Below are positions 28,203 to 30,172 of a DNA stretch of 30,172 bases, piece by piece; positions within the stretch are counted from its first letter, which is position 1, and every line of letters starts with the position of its first letter. The translations under genes and the position numbers were made by a program. The stretch is from assembly GCA_049999725.1 (NCBI GenBank), contig JBNGIS010002455.1:1-30172 (forward strand). The letters run 5' to 3'. Below the pieces are notes generated by a model. The model made no database searches. It saw nothing but the letters and a program-made list of their open reading frames with translations, and was not told the DNA's origin. The stretch comes from Haplomitrium mnioides (taxonomy: Eukaryota > Marchantiophyta > Haplomitriopsida > Calobryales).

Positions 28203-29001
28203 GGTGAAATCATATTTTAAAATTTGTGATATTAATACATGTTTCATAGAATTATTTATATATTTTGGTTGGACGATGTAGTCAAATATACTTGCCAATT
28301 GTTTCTTCATCGAGACCAACAAATAAAAAAAAGAACAAAACTTGCAAACCTTCGAAGAAAATGTTATGTCGATGATAAAAAGCACTTCGGCAATTTGATC
28401 AATAGAGCAAATCAAAAGAAAATGTCAATTCCACATTCACTTTCACCACAAAAAAACATTGATAAAGATTGTTTGGTGGATGTATACATTGTTGGTGCCT
28501 TTATTTTCAATCATGCTCTTTCTTTGAAAGTCTTCTTAACCTACAAAAACTAGCCAGAGTAAGATGTTCTAGTAGAATATATGCTTTCTACATGTCAAAA
28601 AATCTATGATATAGCATTTGGATTGCAAGAAATGACTATTTCACATCAAACAAGATACAAACACAAATTTAGCAACCTATATGATTGTAAAGCCAAAATA
28701 TTTATTTGTGTTGTTGCATTACTTGACCCAAATGACATGCTATTTTGGGTTGCCAAAGTCATCAAAGTTTTGTCATTTGATGAGGAAGAACCTCTAAACC
28801 CAGAAAAAATACGTGTTCAATAGTTTGTTTATGAGGCTGAAGATGTCTTTTCTAAACAATAATTTCCAAAAAAAAATAGCAGCCACAAAAAGAAAACAAA
28901 AATCCAAATTACAAATTGATGTACTGGATACAACGCAGATCATGATTCTCTCATTTGATTTTCTTCTCACTAAAAGAAGACCAATTGAGAATAACGACTA
29001 G
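28203..29001 (+). pseudogene. Degraded gene or transposon ORF, second coding block
   Basis: After a ctgtatag acceptor-like site one frame runs from 28203 to about 28870 with stops at 28551, 28560, 28821 and 28860, then continues in another frame past an A-run to 29001. It is rich in Lys (Q-Q-I-K-K-R-T-K-L-A-N-L-R-R-K). Near the end it reads V-V-A-L-L-D-P-N-D-M-L-F-W-V-A-K-V-I-K-V, then V-Q-stop-F-V-Y-E-A-E-D-V-F, a strand-rich pattern like a small chromo/SH3-type barrel. It probably belongs with the block at 25680-27343, the 92-bp repeat being an intron. Family uncertain. Confidence 0.4.
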
Positions 29002-29620
29002 CTACTATTAAATCAAATCTATTTGAATATGAAAGATAGAAAGCAATCAATTATGAAGTGTTTCAAAGAGATTCAATCAACATCATCAACACTAACACAT
29101 ATTGCGAGAATCTTGATGAATCTTTTGAAGCTAAATATGAAGAAATCGATACAAATGGCTAAAGCTATTTAGGAACCCCATTGTTTATAGTGTACTTTCA
29201 ACTTATATTGTAGTTTAAGTTTATATATATTTCTACAATATATGAGAATTTTATTCAAGAAATTTGTTGTTGTTGAGATAAGTTTATATGTAAGCTTGAA
29301 CTTTCTAGTGTAAATCATTTCTAGCTGATTCTTATCACCTGTATATTCTTTCCTACTACACATTCAATCATAAATTTCATTTGGTTTGTCAAAGGTTTTC
29401 TGATCCAAAATATTACTATATTCTTTCCTACTACATTGTTGGCTAGAAGCATTTCAATGTTTTCGCTATTGAATCTTTTTGGTATTGTTCTTTTGGAGTG
29501 TTGAAGCATTTGCCCACCTTGACTACTTAATACTTTGCAAGCAATGACTTTGATGTAAAACTTGGAACCTCTTACACTCTTTGACTATGATGTTGAAATT
29601 GGAACCCCTTGTACTTAGAT
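29002..29620. other. Spacer without a visible gene
   Basis: AT-rich. A ttctttcctactac phrase occurs twice (about 29346 and 29421), a short local duplication. No credible frame; the first bases may be the tail of the preceding relic. Confidence 0.5.
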
Positions 29621-29629
29621 ACTTGTTAG

Positions 29630-30016
29630 TTGGTGAATTGGGGCACTATTAAAAATTTGAAGGAATTAGAAGCATTGGCAAGGCAGTTTTTGACTTCTAA
29701 GACACGAGGATACTCTAGAGGCATCGGGGTACTCCAGATCGGGGGCAAGTGGAAGAAGTCATGCAAGCATCAGCGAAAGGCAAGAATCGGGGCCAGGGTA
29801 AGGAAGAACGAAACACTCACTAGAGGTAATAAGCAGAGAAGTAGGAAGAAGAGCGACATCGGAAGCAGAGGAAGATCAGGGACTGGACAAGGAGGACCAA
29901 GGGCGTGGGATGGAAATCTAAGGCCAACATCAGATGGAAGGGACTGCAGGTACGGGGAAATGCTGCATTGTAACTTTTTAGATGCAACGGTTAGCAATAG
30001 AAAGTTAGCACGATGA
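29630..30016 (+). CDS. Unassigned 128-codon frame, basic, in a G+C-richer block
   Basis: The frame opens M-V-N-W-G-T-I-K-N-L-K-E-L-E-A-L-A-R-Q-F, then becomes very rich in Lys, Arg and Gly (R-K-N-E-T-L-T-R-G-N-K-Q-R-S-R-K-K). Composition shifts at about 29600, resembling the G+C-rich LTRs in this window, so this may be the start of another retroelement, with a chance frame in it. I cannot assign a function; it may not be a gene. Confidence 0.2.
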   Translation: MVNWGTIKNLKELEALARQFLTSKTRGYSRGIGVLQIGGKWKKSCKHQRKARIGARVRKNETLTRGNKQRSRKKSDIGSRGRSGTGQGGPRAWDGNLRPTSDGRDCRYGEMLHCNFLDATVSNRKLAR

Positions 30017-30172
30017 TCCTCATGAGGCAGCGACGAGTTAGGGATCGGGGGATGCTCCGCTTCTCTCGACATTGATGGGCCTCACCGGGATCCGGAGCCT
30101 TTCCGGACTCCTGAAAAAACTACTTGGCAGATGGTTCGAAGAAGTATCCGAAGAGCAGGGGGAGGGGGGGGG
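30017..30172. other. Window edge with G-run
   Basis: No gene; ends in a run of G interrupted by one A (about 30158-30172), which could be a polypurine tract, an element edge or a sequence artefact. Confidence 0.35.

Noticed and set aside
1-30172. tRNA, rRNA or other structured RNA genes
   Set aside because: No tRNA A/B box pair or rRNA-like core noticed; the hairpins present are minisatellite palindromes.

Overview
The window looks like nuclear DNA of a land plant. I see no intact gene. Almost everything is a decayed gene copy, a tandem repeat or a retrotransposon. The plant assignment rests on a Ty1/copia element primed by initiator tRNA-Met, a large-LTR gag-only (LARD-like) element with 4.1-kb LTRs, AT-rich introns with GT/AG borders, and no prokaryotic gene packing. 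The family of the main repeated gene suggests a seed-free plant (fern, lycophyte or bryophyte), but that is inference.

The core (1 to about 25,060) is an array of broken copies of one multi-exon gene. I read its product as a beta-class DNA amino-methyltransferase (N6-adenine or N4-cytosine type). The pieces follow the beta-class order. A middle exon holds a D-[V/I]-P-Y motif IV. A last exon holds a Q-K-P motif X followed by a D-L-C-S-G-S-G motif I and an E-Y-D motif II. Forward units have their last exon at 76-694, 3078-3722 and 5906-5967 plus 16351-16931; successive last exons start 3,002 and 2,828 bp apart. A further copy lies inverted at 21599-25060 and keeps upstream exons that the forward copies lack.

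The introns of these copies carry minisatellites made of a 24-bp unit, itself a near-perfect palindrome (AGTCCATGCGCGCATGGACT plus a 4-bp joint). A related repeat of about 36 bp fills the 3' flanks.

Two retrotransposons are nested in the array. A 10.4-kb gag-only, large-LTR element (5968-16350) sits inside the last exon of unit 3. It has 4.17- and 4.12-kb LTRs, a primer-binding site, a polypurine tract, TGT..ACA ends and a 5-bp target duplication that restores the host exon frame. A copia element on the minus strand (17371-20991) sits in the 3' flank of the same unit; it has lost gag and part of one LTR.

From about 25,680 to 29,000 there is a second, unrelated degraded gene or transposon. 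Its two coding blocks are separated by an intron-like stretch made of a repeat of about 92 bp. From about 29,600 the sequence becomes richer in G+C and holds one unassigned 128-codon frame; a G-run marks the window edge.
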